In this document: positions 46,957 to 57,500 of the stretch, piece by piece
Position numbering within the stretch: the first letter of the stretch is position 1
How the letters are laid out: every line of letters begins with the position of its first letter
Source of the DNA: Candidatus Peribacteria bacterium
GTDB lineage: Bacteria; Patescibacteriota; Gracilibacteria; Peribacterales; Peribacteraceae
Length of the DNA: 64,000 nt
Assembly (NCBI GenBank): GCA_023245865.1
Contig: JAHFJN010000001.1
Span: forward strand, 787,637-851,636
Direction of reading: 5' to 3'
The notes under the pieces: model-generated
The model's database searches: none
What the model saw: only the letters and a program-made list of their open reading frames with translations
What the model was told of the DNA's origin: nothing
Program-made: the position numbers and the translations under genes

Positions 46957-48141
46957 GTGGATGCCATGTTCCGCCGCATGGATTTACTGTTACTCGGTAT
47001 CGTGATCGGACTCACGCTCTTCGGTCTTGCGATGATCGCATCGGTGAGCGTCTTTAAGAGTTACCAGTTGACGCAGCACATGGTGGATCAGGGGCTGCGC
47101 CTGTCCCCGAGTAATTCCTTATTTTTGCAACGAAGTTCTCTGCACGTGTTCTTCGGATTCCTCGTGATGCTCCTGACCGCCGGCATCCCATACAGACTCT
47201 GGGAACGTCTCGCGCGACCGCTCTTCCTGCTCACGATCATTCTGCTTATCGCGGTCTTTCTCCCCGGCATCAAAAACACCTACGGGACCGCCAATAGCTG
47301 GCTGGTGCTCGGAGGATTTTCGTTCCAGCCCTCGGAATTGCTCAAGATCACGCTCGTGTTCTACCTCGCGGTGTGGCTGCAGAAGCGCGAACAATTGGTC
47401 GGCACCTGGAAAGAAGGATTCCTCCCCTTCGTCACGCTGCTCCTGCTTTCGACACTGCTCGTCGCAATCCAGCCGGATTTGGGATCGTTTCTCGTACTCA
47501 CCGCCATCGCAACGACGATGTTCTTCATCGCCGGCGGCAATATTCTGCATCTCTGCATGGGCGGACTGCTCGCCGGCATCATGGGGCTGCCGCTGATTCT
47601 CAGCAAGCAGTACGTGCGCGACCGTTTCACCGCATGGCTGACGCCCAGTGATCCGCGGATCACCGAAACGATCGGCTTTCAAATCAAGCAAGCATTGATC
47701 GCAATAGGCAGCGGCGGGGTGTTTGGGGTCGGGTATGGAAAATCGATCCAGAAATTCGGCTACCTCCCCGAAGTGCAGGCCGACATGGTGTTCGCCGCGA
47801 TGGCGGAGGAATTGGGATTTTTCCGGATGCTGATCATCCTCACGATGTACGCGATTCTGATCGTGCGCGGATACAAGATCGCACGCGAGGCACCGGACCG
47901 CTTCGGCTTCCTCGTCGCCGCGGGCATCACAACGTGGATCGCATTCCAAAGCATCATCAATATGTCGATCAATCTCGCACTCTTCCCACTCACCGGCTTA
48001 ACGCTCCCGTTCATCAGTTACGGCGGTTCGTCACTCGTCACGACTCTTGCCGGTGTTGGGATCCTCCTGAATATTTCGATGCACTCAACCTCGGGATCGC
48101 TCGCGGACAGGCGGCCGAAGCGGCAGCTGAAGATGGCATAA
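46957..48141 (+). CDS. FtsW/RodA/SpoVE family glycosyltransferase
   Basis: NSWLVLGGFSFQPSELLKITLVFYLA; QPDLGSFLVL; GSGGVFGVGYGKSIQKFGYLPEVQADMVFAAMAEELGF. Confidence 0.95.
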   Translation: MDAMFRRMDLLLLGIVIGLTLFGLAMIASVSVFKSYQLTQHMVDQGLRLSPSNSLFLQRSSLHVFFGFLVMLLTAGIPYRLWERLARPLFLLTIILLIAVFLPGIKNTYGTANSWLVLGGFSFQPSELLKITLVFYLAVWLQKREQLVGTWKEGFLPFVTLLLLSTLLVAIQPDLGSFLVLTAIATTMFFIAGGNILHLCMGGLLAGIMGLPLILSKQYVRDRFTAWLTPSDPRITETIGFQIKQALIAIGSGGVFGVGYGKSIQKFGYLPEVQADMVFAAMAEELGFFRMLIILTMYAILIVRGYKIAREAPDRFGFLVAAGITTWIAFQSIINMSINLALFPLTGLTLPFISYGGSSLVTTLAGVGILLNISMHSTSGSLADRRPKRQLKMA

Positions 48142-48241
48142 TGCCGTTACTGGTTCCTTGTTCGCTCGTTACTTGTTACAATAAAACGAGCAACCAGAAA
48201 CGAGTGAACGAGCAACGGAAATCATATGCTACGCTTGCTTC

Positions 48242-49255
48242 ATGCGTCTTCTTTTTGTCAGCGGCGGCTCGGGCGGGCATATCATGCCGATGCTCGCCGT
48301 GTGGCAAGCAATACAAGAGCGTGCGCCTGCGACGGAGATTCATTTCCTCTGCACGGATACGCCCTCGGATGCGGAGACGCTTTCTCGGTCAAAGATGAGT
48401 TTTACCGTGAGCCCTGTCCCGAGACGCTCGCTCCTCCTACCGCTTGGCTTGCTCCGAGCATTCGCAGTCGCACGACGCGTGCTTCATGACTTCCGTCCCG
48501 ACGTCGTCTTTAGTAAAGGAGGAGCCGTGAGTATCCCTGTCTGCTTCCTCGCGCACCTGCGGGGAATCCCGATCGTGTTGCATGAATCGGACGCGGTGAT
48601 GGGGCGGGCGAACAGAATTGTTGCCAGGTGGGCGAAAGTGATCCTCACAGGAGAGAACCCTATTCGCAAAGAAGTGCTGCACGGTAATCGCACACAGGGG
48701 CTGAAGATCACCGGATTTTCCGGCACGCGCAAGGTTCTCCTCGTGATCGGCGGCAGCCAGGGGGCGGAGGCGTTGAATCGCGCCGTACGAAATTCTATCA
48801 AAGAACTCACGTCGTTCTGCGATGTTATTCATATCACAGGCAAAGGAAAAACAGGCGCCGATATGCAGAAGGGATACTGGTCGACCGAATTTGCGATGAC
48901 AGAATTGCCGCATCTCTATGCCATCGCGGACATCGCACTCAGCCGTGCGGGGGCGGGGAGTATCAGTGAACTTGCAGCATGGGGGATCCCGATGATCCTT
49001 GTTCCGATCCGGGGTCTCGCGCAGGACCACCAGATGGTAAATGCAATCAGAACAGAAGAAAACGGAGCGTGCACCATCTTGTTACAGGAAGATTTGAATC
49101 AAAAACTGGTCGGACTCGTCAAACAATTCGTGACCGACGAGGCGAAGCGCTCGCAAATGTCGGCAGCGAGCCGTGCGCTCCACCACCAGGGTGCCGCTTT
49201 ACGCATTGCGGAAAGTATTTTCCAATGTGTTGCAAGGCGAGCGGAGACTCACTAG
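48242..49255 (+). CDS. murG: MurG, UDP-GlcNAc--N-acetylmuramyl transferase
   Basis: MRLLFVSGGSGGHIMPMLAVWQAIQER...VVFSKGGAVSIPVCFLAHLRGIPIVLHESDAVMGRANRIVARWA. Confidence 0.95.
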   Translation: MRLLFVSGGSGGHIMPMLAVWQAIQERAPATEIHFLCTDTPSDAETLSRSKMSFTVSPVPRRSLLLPLGLLRAFAVARRVLHDFRPDVVFSKGGAVSIPVCFLAHLRGIPIVLHESDAVMGRANRIVARWAKVILTGENPIRKEVLHGNRTQGLKITGFSGTRKVLLVIGGSQGAEALNRAVRNSIKELTSFCDVIHITGKGKTGADMQKGYWSTEFAMTELPHLYAIADIALSRAGAGSISELAAWGIPMILVPIRGLAQDHQMVNAIRTEENGACTILLQEDLNQKLVGLVKQFVTDEAKRSQMSAASRALHHQGAALRIAESIFQCVARRAETH

Positions 49256-49267
49256 GGTGTCTCTACT

Positions 49268-49921
49268 ATGTACAAATTCCTCATCCCCCTTTTCGCGTTG
49301 GCGCTCCTCATCGGTTGTGGTAAAAGTCCGACTCCCGCACCGACTCCACCTCAGGCGATGCCTTCGTCTGCGACTCCCCCCGTCACTCCCCCTCCCGCCA
49401 TGCAGCAAACCAGTAGCGCCGAAAAAACCGGCTTCGACGGCAAGCTCCTCACGGGCCTGCACACCGTTGTTTTGAAAACGAACAAGGGCGACATTACGAT
49501 CGAACTCAATGCCGACAAGGCTCCAAAGGCCGTAACGAACTTCGTGGTTCTCAGCCGCATTGGCTACTTCAACGGTCTCACGTTCCACCGCGTGATCCCC
49601 GGCTTCATGATCCAAGGAGGCGATCCCAAAGGTGATGGGACGGGAGGCGCCAGCATCTTCGGTGAGAGCTTCAATGACGAGCCGAACGACTTGCAGATGG
49701 TGAAAGGTGCGGTCGCGATGGCGAACCGCGGACCGAACACGAACGGCAGCCAGTTCTTCATTATTACGGCAACGGGCACTCCGTGGCTCCAGGGCCGCCA
49801 CACGGTCTTTGGGCACGTGACCGCCGGCATGGACGTCGTGGAAGCCATCACAAAGGTCGATCGCAATGGCAGTGATCGCCCGAATGAGCCTGTCACGTTC
49901 ACGCCGGAAGTGAAGGAGTAG
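49268..49921 (+). CDS. Cyclophilin-type peptidyl-prolyl isomerase, lipoprotein
   Basis: Lipobox LLIGCG; GLTFHRVIPGFMIQGGDPKGDGTGG...VAMANRGPNTNGSQFFIITATGTPWLQGRHTVFGHVTAGMDVV. Confidence 0.95.
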   Translation: MYKFLIPLFALALLIGCGKSPTPAPTPPQAMPSSATPPVTPPPAMQQTSSAEKTGFDGKLLTGLHTVVLKTNKGDITIELNADKAPKAVTNFVVLSRIGYFNGLTFHRVIPGFMIQGGDPKGDGTGGASIFGESFNDEPNDLQMVKGAVAMANRGPNTNGSQFFIITATGTPWLQGRHTVFGHVTAGMDVVEAITKVDRNGSDRPNEPVTFTPEVKE

Positions 49922-50000
49922 TTAACGGACGGAATAACGGAATAACAGAGTAACAGGCTCCCGTTACTCCGGTCCCCGATATTCTGATATTCTTGTACTC

Positions 50001-51467
50001 ATGCGCACGCGTTTCCCCCCTTCGCCGACCGGCCTCCTGCATGTCGGGGGTCTGCGGACCGCGCTCTACAGTTACCTGCTCGCAAAGCAAACGAAGGGAA
50101 GTTTTCTTCTGCGTATCGAAGATACGGACCGTGCGCGTGAAGTGCCGGGAGCTGCGGAGAATATCGTTGAGTCCTTGCAGTGGGCAGGCATTCCTCCCGA
50201 TGAGGGGGTGATGCTGCAAGACGGCGTAATCGCAGAGTCAGGCTCACATGGACCCTACAAACAATCCGAACGTCTGGAACTGTACCAAGCGTATGCCAAG
50301 CAGCTGATGGACGCCGGCCACGCTTACCCCTGCTTCTGCACGACAGAACGACTGGAAGAAATGCGTAAAAATCAGGAGGCCCTTCACCGTGCCCCGATGT
50401 ACGACCGCCATTGTTTGCATCTTTCCCCACAGGAAGTACAAACAAAACTCGATGCCGGCGAGCCGCATGTCGTACGCATGAAGGTACCGCACGACCGGCT
50501 GATCGAGTGTACCGATGATATTCGCGGACCATTGAAATTTCAGAGCGCCACGGTGGACGACCAAGTGCTGCTCAAGAGTGACGGATGGCCGACGTACCAC
50601 CTCGCGCACGTCGTCGATGATCACCTCATGCAGATCGATCTGGTGCTGCGCGGGGAAGAATGGCTCAGTAGCCTCCCGAAACATCTTCTCCTCTTTGAAT
50701 ACTTGAACTGGCCCGCCCCGCGCTATGCGCACGTGCCGCTGCTGCTGAATGCCGACAAGACCAAACTCAGCAAACGCCAAGGATCGGTGGCCGTGCAAGA
50801 ATATATGGAGAAGGGCTACCTCCCCGAGGCGATGCTTAATTTTTTGGCGCTCCTTGGGTGGAACCCCGGTACCACTCAGGAACTTTTTTCACTCCAAGAA
50901 CTGATCGAGCAATTTTCCCTCGAGCGCGTACAGAAGGCGGGTGCGATTTTCGACCTCACAAAGCTTGATTGGTTGCAGGGCCAGTGGATGCGAAAATTAA
51001 CAGCCGACGAATTTGCCGCGCGCATCCGCCCGCTCGTCGCTGAACATTTCCCGGAGGCCGCGGCCGATAAAGAATTCACAAAGAAAGCGGCACTGATTCA
51101 GCAGCGCATCACCTTCTTTAAGGAAGCACCGGACATGATGGGGTATTTCTACCGCGATCCGACTGTGAGTGTAAAATTACTCGCGAGCGCCAAACAGAAA
51201 GTGACCAAAGAGCAATTGCCAATGATTCTGGAAACCTTGATTCGAAGTCTCGATGCCATACCCGAAAAATCATGGAACGAAGAGGGCATCAAAGAAAGCG
51301 TGCAGGCGATGATGGGTGAAGCAAACCTGAAACTCGGCCAACTCCTCTGGCCTCTGCGCGCGGCGCTGACCGGAAGAGAATATTCACCGGGCGCTTTTGA
51401 AGTCGCGGCGATGCTCGGGAAGGAGGCAGTACTGAAACGACTGAAGGGTGCCAAAAATATCCTCTGA
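50001..51467 (+). CDS. gltX: Glutamyl-tRNA synthetase
   Basis: MRTRFPPSPTGLLHVGGLRTALYSYLLAKQTKGSFLLRIEDTDRAR; KTKLSKRQGSVAVQEY. Confidence 0.97.
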   Translation: MRTRFPPSPTGLLHVGGLRTALYSYLLAKQTKGSFLLRIEDTDRAREVPGAAENIVESLQWAGIPPDEGVMLQDGVIAESGSHGPYKQSERLELYQAYAKQLMDAGHAYPCFCTTERLEEMRKNQEALHRAPMYDRHCLHLSPQEVQTKLDAGEPHVVRMKVPHDRLIECTDDIRGPLKFQSATVDDQVLLKSDGWPTYHLAHVVDDHLMQIDLVLRGEEWLSSLPKHLLLFEYLNWPAPRYAHVPLLLNADKTKLSKRQGSVAVQEYMEKGYLPEAMLNFLALLGWNPGTTQELFSLQELIEQFSLERVQKAGAIFDLTKLDWLQGQWMRKLTADEFAARIRPLVAEHFPEAAADKEFTKKAALIQQRITFFKEAPDMMGYFYRDPTVSVKLLASAKQKVTKEQLPMILETLIRSLDAIPEKSWNEEGIKESVQAMMGEANLKLGQLLWPLRAALTGREYSPGAFEVAAMLGKEAVLKRLKGAKNIL

Positions 51468-51513
51468 ATACAGAGAGGCTCTCTTGCGCACTCTTTCTGT
51501 CTCCCGCTCATGG

Positions 51514-51545
51514 TGTCAATTAATCAATTAATTGATTAATTGACA
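51514..51545. promoter_or_regulatory. 32-bp perfect palindrome overlapping a -35 box (candidate operator)
   Basis: TGTCAATTAATCAATTAATTGATTAATTGACA; terminal TTGACA is 18 nt from TACACT (51564-51569), directly before the ATG at 51576. Confidence 0.8.
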
Positions 51546-51575
51546 GTTAAGGAAAAAGAGACGTACACTGGAGAT

Positions 51576-52004
51576 ATGGGCAAGATCGATTTTCGTACAC
51601 TGACGAAAGACCATCGTGGCGCTCTGGAGAGAGAATTGACGACAGCGCTGAAAACCTTCGGCACTAAAAAAGAGGGTATTGAATTTCTCCAAGAACTTCT
51701 CACAGAAAGCGAGCTTGTTATGGTCGGGCGGCGCATTCAGATCGCAAAGAGATTGTTGCTCAATCAATCGCACCCACGCATCGCGAAGGACCTGGGTGTA
51801 GGCATGGCAACGGTGCGCAGCGTTGACGCCACGCTGCGAAAACACCTGCAGGAATACCGACACGTCCTCTCCTCTCTCGGGAAAAAGAATGGCAAGGAAT
51901 TCGCACGCGAAGACCACTACAGCACCCATTTCCTCGGAGAACTGCGGCATAAATATCCGGGCAAGATGGCGCTGCTGAATTTGCTCCTTGGGGACGATGT
52001 GTAG
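51576..52004 (+). CDS. TrpR/YerC/YecD-family HTH regulator
   Basis: FGTKKEGIEFLQELLTESELVMVGRRIQIAKRLLLNQSHPRIAKDLGVGMATVRSVDATLRKHL. Confidence 0.88.
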   Translation: MGKIDFRTLTKDHRGALERELTTALKTFGTKKEGIEFLQELLTESELVMVGRRIQIAKRLLLNQSHPRIAKDLGVGMATVRSVDATLRKHLQEYRHVLSSLGKKNGKEFAREDHYSTHFLGELRHKYPGKMALLNLLLGDDV

Positions 52005-52040
52005 GTATACCAACTTCACAGTTGTGATATACTGCGAGTC

Positions 52041-52511
52041 ATGACCCACTCTGATCACGACGAAGGCGAACTCGAAGTAAAGTTCCGTCCGGAAAACTCC
52101 CGAGCGGTGATTGAGGGCAAGACCGTCGTCCCCTTTCAGTCATTTGTCACCCTCGTGCTCCAGCGCAAAGTCTTGAGTCTCTTTAAAACGTGGGGTAAGC
52201 ACCCCGTCATCGTCGACTCGGAGCTCCTCACGAGCATGGCGAGCGCCGCGCAGGATAATCAGGAGAACCGAACCAACATGGTCCTCGTGAGCCTGTGCCT
52301 TGGTGCGATCCTTGGAATCGCATTCTTCAGTCTCGTGCAGACGGTGCTCCTGAAGTTTGAGATTGTACTCGGGATGAAAGAACTTCTGATCATCACCGGG
52401 AGCGTGGTTGTGATCGCAGTGCTGCTGAAAGTCGCGATGAAACTGCGAAGATTGCCGCGGGGGGAGAAGTTGGTCGAGACGGTGGAAGGGATTTCCTCTT
52501 TCCTTCGGTAA
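52041..52511 (+). CDS. Hypothetical membrane protein (156 aa)
   Basis: Two TM helices; TATACT seven nt before the ATG. Confidence 0.7.
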   Translation: MTHSDHDEGELEVKFRPENSRAVIEGKTVVPFQSFVTLVLQRKVLSLFKTWGKHPVIVDSELLTSMASAAQDNQENRTNMVLVSLCLGAILGIAFFSLVQTVLLKFEIVLGMKELLIITGSVVVIAVLLKVAMKLRRLPRGEKLVETVEGISSFLR

Positions 52512-52596
52512 GGAAGGTAACGGAGGTAATGAAAGGAAGGAAGGTGATATAATTTCTACCTTCTATCCTTGCCGGACCTTCCGTACTTCCCTTACT

Positions 52597-53523
52597 TTGT
52601 ATCAGGAACACGTTGCCATCGGCACCAAGACCACCATGCGTATTGGCGGCGTGGCGCGGTACTTTACAGAACTTGAGACAAGAGCAGATGCGCAGACAGC
52701 GGCACAATTTGCACGCGCGAACAATCTTCCGCTCATCGTCCTTGGCAGCGGCAGCAACACGCTCTTCGCAGATGGAGAAATCAACGCAGTGATCGTTCGA
52801 ATCAAGGAGCGCCCATGCGCGATTGAAGGTAACTGCGTACGTGTTGGCGGCGGCAATAATCTCGCGATGCTGATCAATGCATTGGCCACGCAGAATCTCG
52901 ATCTCTCACCCTTAACCGGAATCCCGGGGACAGTCGGCGGCGCGATTTTTGGGAATGCCGGCCAAGGACCGAATGGGATTTGGATCGATCATTTTGTGAA
53001 GGAGGTCGTTGTCTTTGTGGATAGCGGATGGAAAACTTACTCGTATGAAGAATGTGAGTTTGGATATCGGGAGAGCATGTTCAAAAAGCTGACCGCTCAC
53101 CGCTTATCGCTTATCGCTCCATTGATTTGGGAAACAACGCTGGAAATTCCTTCACGCCCATCGGCGGAAGTGAAGGCAGAGATCGAGCGACTCCTCAAAA
53201 AACGGATCGAGACACAGCCGCATATAAAAACCGCGGGATCGTGTTTTAAGGCAGTGGGGCAGACGCCCGCTTGGAAACTGATCGACGCCGCGGGGCTACG
53301 TGGATTGAAAGTTGGTGACGTCGAAATTGCAGAGAAACATGCGAATTTTTTGTTGAATACCGGAAAGGCGACTTTTGAAGATGCTGTCACACTTGTAAAA
53401 AATGTGAAAAATGCCGTCAGCGACGAGCTTGATGTCGAAATGCGATTCATCGGCAACGACGGATCGCTGTATTTTAGTGACTGCACAAACATTCGTGGAG
53501 AGGTCCGCCGCCACGGGGGGTGA
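52597..53523 (+). CDS. murB: MurB, UDP-N-acetylenolpyruvoylglucosamine reductase
   Basis: LIVLGSGSNTLFADGEINAVIVRI; LTGIPGTVGGAIFGNAGQ; GYRESMFK; AGSCFKAVGQTPAWKLIDAAGLRGLKVGDVEIAEKHANFLLNTGKAT; start uncertain. Confidence 0.95.
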   Translation: MYQEHVAIGTKTTMRIGGVARYFTELETRADAQTAAQFARANNLPLIVLGSGSNTLFADGEINAVIVRIKERPCAIEGNCVRVGGGNNLAMLINALATQNLDLSPLTGIPGTVGGAIFGNAGQGPNGIWIDHFVKEVVVFVDSGWKTYSYEECEFGYRESMFKKLTAHRLSLIAPLIWETTLEIPSRPSAEVKAEIERLLKKRIETQPHIKTAGSCFKAVGQTPAWKLIDAAGLRGLKVGDVEIAEKHANFLLNTGKATFEDAVTLVKNVKNAVSDELDVEMRFIGNDGSLYFSDCTNIRGEVRRHGG

Positions 53524-53682
53524 AGAGGAAGCCCTGTCCTTGCGAAGCAACATGACGAAACGAACTGCGAAGCCTTGGAGCAGTTCGTGAGGAATCACAG
53601 GGCGGGAGGAGGAGGATTGGCGGCGGAGCATTTCTTTAGTCCTTTCTTGTTGCCCCGACAAGAAAGGACGCAGGAAGATAGA

Positions 53683-54549
53683 TCAAAAAGGTAAATCCTC
53701 CACCTTGATCTCCGACTTATACGCAATGTCGGGAATATCCGGAAGTGCACTGCCGGTATCCGGGGCAAAGGCAGGTTCTTCGGAACGTGCGCCTGCGGCT
53801 CGCGGGGCGCCGTCCATCTGAATCGATTCCTCCGCGATCGTATTTTTTACCCCGAGCAGTGAGAATGTTTCCGCGATGATCTCTGTGGTGTAGCGCTTGG
53901 CGCCCGCTTGCGTCTCCCAACTGCGAGTCTGCACGCGGCCACTGACAAACACGCGGTTACCCTTGCGGATGTGCTGTGACACTTGTTCCGCAAGCTCACC
54001 CCACACGACAACGTTATGGAACTCCGACTTTTCTTTCATCTCGCCCGTTGTTTTATCTTTCCACCTTTCATTTGTCGCGACGCCGACGGTCAGCACTTTT
54101 TGTCCCGATGTCGTCGTTCGCATTTCGGGGTCCTTTGTCACGTTCCCGATAATATCGGCACGGTTGCAAGATCCCAGTACCTGTGCGGCATTTATGGGTG
54201 TTTCCATCTGTCCCGCTTTCGGATCGAGCATGATCAGCTCCGAGGCGACGATCTTCGTTTTGCTTCGCTTCTCCTTGGTTTCAGCGTCGTCCCAACTATC
54301 GGTCTGGAGTCGTCCCGCGATGAACAGTTGCGCACCCGGGCGAATAAATTGGCCTGCGACTTCCGCAAGCGCTCCCCAGAGCGTGACCGTGTGAAAACTT
54401 TTTCCGGTGAGTCGCTCGCCGCTGTCGGCTTTGAACGATGTAGGCACGACGAGATTGAGATCGGTGACGGATGTGCCGCTCGGTGTTTGACGGATTTGCA
54501 CTGGCTGGGTCTGGTAGCCGATCAGCTGCACGCGGTTGAGGGAGAACAT
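53683..54549 (-). CDS. ssb: Single-stranded DNA-binding protein with two OB folds
   Basis: OB1: RVQLIGYQTQPVQIRQTPSGTSVTDLNLVVPTSF...FHTVTLWGALAEVAGQFIRPGAQLFIAGRLQTDSW; OB2: RADIIGNVTKDPEMRTTTSGQKVLTVGVATNERW...FHNVVVWGELAEQVSQHIRKGNRVFVSGRVQTRSW; C-terminal EDLPF. Confidence 0.95.
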   Translation of the reverse strand: MFSLNRVQLIGYQTQPVQIRQTPSGTSVTDLNLVVPTSFKADSGERLTGKSFHTVTLWGALAEVAGQFIRPGAQLFIAGRLQTDSWDDAETKEKRSKTKIVASELIMLDPKAGQMETPINAAQVLGSCNRADIIGNVTKDPEMRTTTSGQKVLTVGVATNERWKDKTTGEMKEKSEFHNVVVWGELAEQVSQHIRKGNRVFVSGRVQTRSWETQAGAKRYTTEIIAETFSLLGVKNTIAEESIQMDGAPRAAGARSEEPAFAPDTGSALPDIPDIAYKSEIKVEDLPF

Positions 54550-54591
54550 AGGGTGAGAGGAATGGAGGTTAAGAGTATACTACGATCCACG

Positions 54592-57500
54592 ATGCGTCGA
54601 GGATTTTTTGCGGCAGCACCGGGACTTCTGTGTTTGCTCACGGCGACCGTCTCGCTTGCGCGCGATCCCCTCACTGTCAACGGAGGAACGCCGCAAACAT
54701 TTGATGACGCAAAGTCCGGATGGGAGCCGATTCCGGCATATCTGCAGGGCGCGCAGTGCGGAGGCTGGAGCGCGAATCCAAATGAATCCGTTGCGGGAAA
54801 AATCGCGACCGTGGCCGGCCTCCCCGGGCATGCGTCGCAATGGAACGGAGTGATCCCCTCCGGGATGGGAAAAAGAATCGAAACGGGCGCGGATGGAGGC
54901 TTTCAGTACCCGGACAATGCAAAGGGCCTAACGACGGCCTGCGAGCCTTATAGAAAAGAAATTACGAAGAAGGTGTGGGATGAGGCAACGCATACGCACT
55001 TAAAAGAGCAGACATTTGCGTATCCGTACTTTGAGGATCCGCCGTGTCGTACGGAGGATGACAAGAAATCGCCGCTCACCCCCGAGCTCTGTCTGAATTT
55101 CTGCAACAAGCTCAACACGTGGACGTACCGAGATTGTGTCGCGACGCACTCGGTTTTCCTGCCACAGCCCGAGGGGCCGCCTCTCTACCTCTACGATACG
55201 TGCGACCGATACGCGGATCTTTATCTCTGCTCCGACTTCGAGGTCCCGAAAGACGCGAACGGGGCGCCCGCCACTCCAGCGTGCGTCCTTGGAGAAAAAG
55301 CGCAGGAGGGCCAGTGGCCAAACGCCATGGGATGCCAGGGAGCGGAGTGCCGCTGCTGGGGCCCCGGATGCATCATCAGTCCGATCGCGCAGTGGACGCT
55401 GCAGTTTGGCATGCCCGCGCCGTTTGAAGGGAACCTACCCTCCGCATGGTATCACCCGTACATCTCGTACTTTCGCAAATACATCGGGAGTTTCACGCGT
55501 GACAAGGTCGAGAAGAGCGGGGGCCAAGACGACACCACGCGCGAGAGCGTGCCCGTCGCCTGCTACGGACTCTACGATGAGTTCGATCCGAAAGTCCGCC
55601 AGACGCACTACTGGGACCGCCGCTGCGTCATGAACATCGACGTCTCGAATATGTCACAAACACAAGCCGGCAAGGGACAGTACGGAGAGCGCACTGTCAT
55701 CAAGGACACCGATCCGCAAGCGCAGGAAAACCAACGGACGAAAGACGAAACCGACAAGGATTTGTGGTACCTCAAACTCGGATGGGGCTTCTCGCTCCTC
55801 AATGAGCGGTCGTTCAAGAATGATTTTGGCAATGACCTCTCGAAAGTGTACCTCGATACCAATAATCTCGACCGCGCAAAAATGAAGATCCAAAAACCCG
55901 TCGATAGAATCGAAGCGGAGCCAAAGCCCGTCCACCCCGTGGGGCTGCGCTCCTTCGATGATACCGGGCCCGATCGTGTGCTTGTACGCTGGTTCCAAAA
56001 ACAGCAAACAGAGGTCTCTGTGCTCCTCCATCCGCCCGTCGTACGTTTACTGCTCCCGGCGGGATGGGCGTTCGGGGTCGACCCTGAGGATCCCATCTTC
56101 TCCCATGTCACACTTTCCCCCGCAGTCTCTCCCGATGCAAAACGCTCGCAGAGAATCGAGCTCCAAATCAACGCGGATGATGACATGCTCGGCGAAGCGC
56201 TCGGATTTATCGAACGTTCAGAACTCCTCCACACAGAGGAACAGCCGATTCCCTTCGTGATCCCGACGGCCGATCCCACGAACCTTCGCGCCGCCGCACA
56301 AGCATGGTGTACGTGGTGGATCAAAACGAGCGGCGGTAAGACGTGTCAAAATAACGCCGGGACAACCGTCCCACCCGAAGTGAAAAGCATGATGGACGGC
56401 CTGCTGGAGTATGCGGATTACATAGAACAAACGCGCATTCTTCGCACGGGTGTGGCCTCGTACGCGGGGAGGATTTTACAGATCCAGCAACAGTTGACGG
56501 CCCCGATCAGTACCTGGATGCAGGAGAACCTGAAACGATACAAAGACGCAATCAAAGATCAAAAAGAGTTGGCGGAAATCGTCGACGGCGAGTGGCGCGC
56601 TGTCCAAGGAACCATGAACCATTTTCATGAAGTGACGAACCGTCCGTGGTGCATGAGCCAGCGTTTTACATCCATGATTTTTTCGCTCCTCGATGAGTGG
56701 CTCCCGTCGCGGGCGGAGAATGGCAAGATGTCGGGAGACGGTCTGCCAAATTTGATTGTTGCACGCCCGGAGGATCTGCTGATTGATTTCTCCTCTGTCA
56801 GCTCGCTGCGAAACCCCATCCAGATTCCGGTCCTGCGACCGGAAAAACTGAAGATAGATATCGGTGCGTTCCTCCCGACGCAGTCGACCACCCTCAAAAA
56901 TATACCCAAACCACCTCCTCCTCTTCCGCCGCTGCAGCCGATCCTCGATGCCCTGAATACCGCGGCAGACAGTCTGCCAAAAGTGGCAACGAACCCGCGT
57001 CCGATCCGACCGATCGCCCTCCCCATCCTTGACGTTGCACAGTTTAACTCTGCCATCATGAAGATCCGCGCGATGCGCGATATCCTCAACTATATGAACT
57101 TCCGGTACGACCGGTTCTGGCAAAGCATCGGTCCGCTCACGGCCAAGGAAAGCCTGGCCGGTGCCGAGCAAAAACAAATGAAAGAGAAACTCGCATGCAA
57201 TGACTGGGACGATCTCCTCTGTCAGCACGTGGAAATGGATTTGCTCGAGCGCTTGCAGCGAATCGGCAGTCGGCCCGAGGTGATCTTAAAAGAGGACTGG
57301 CAGTCGGTGGGCACCGTGCGCTTGGTTCCGGATGTCTGCCTCCCCGATGATGACGTCTGCTTGCTCCTGCACGGCGAAAAACTTCCACGCAAATCCACGT
57401 GGCAGATCAACGGACCGGACACATTCCAGGACGGCACTGCCCAACTTCGTTCCACCGTACGCTCGCTTACGTTACCCAAGGCCGTCGGAGACATCGATGC

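Noticed and set aside
53983-54591. N-terminal extension of the 1211-aa ORF as given in the track
   Set aside because: It runs antisense through ssb; a clear signal peptide starts at 54592, so the extension is spurious.
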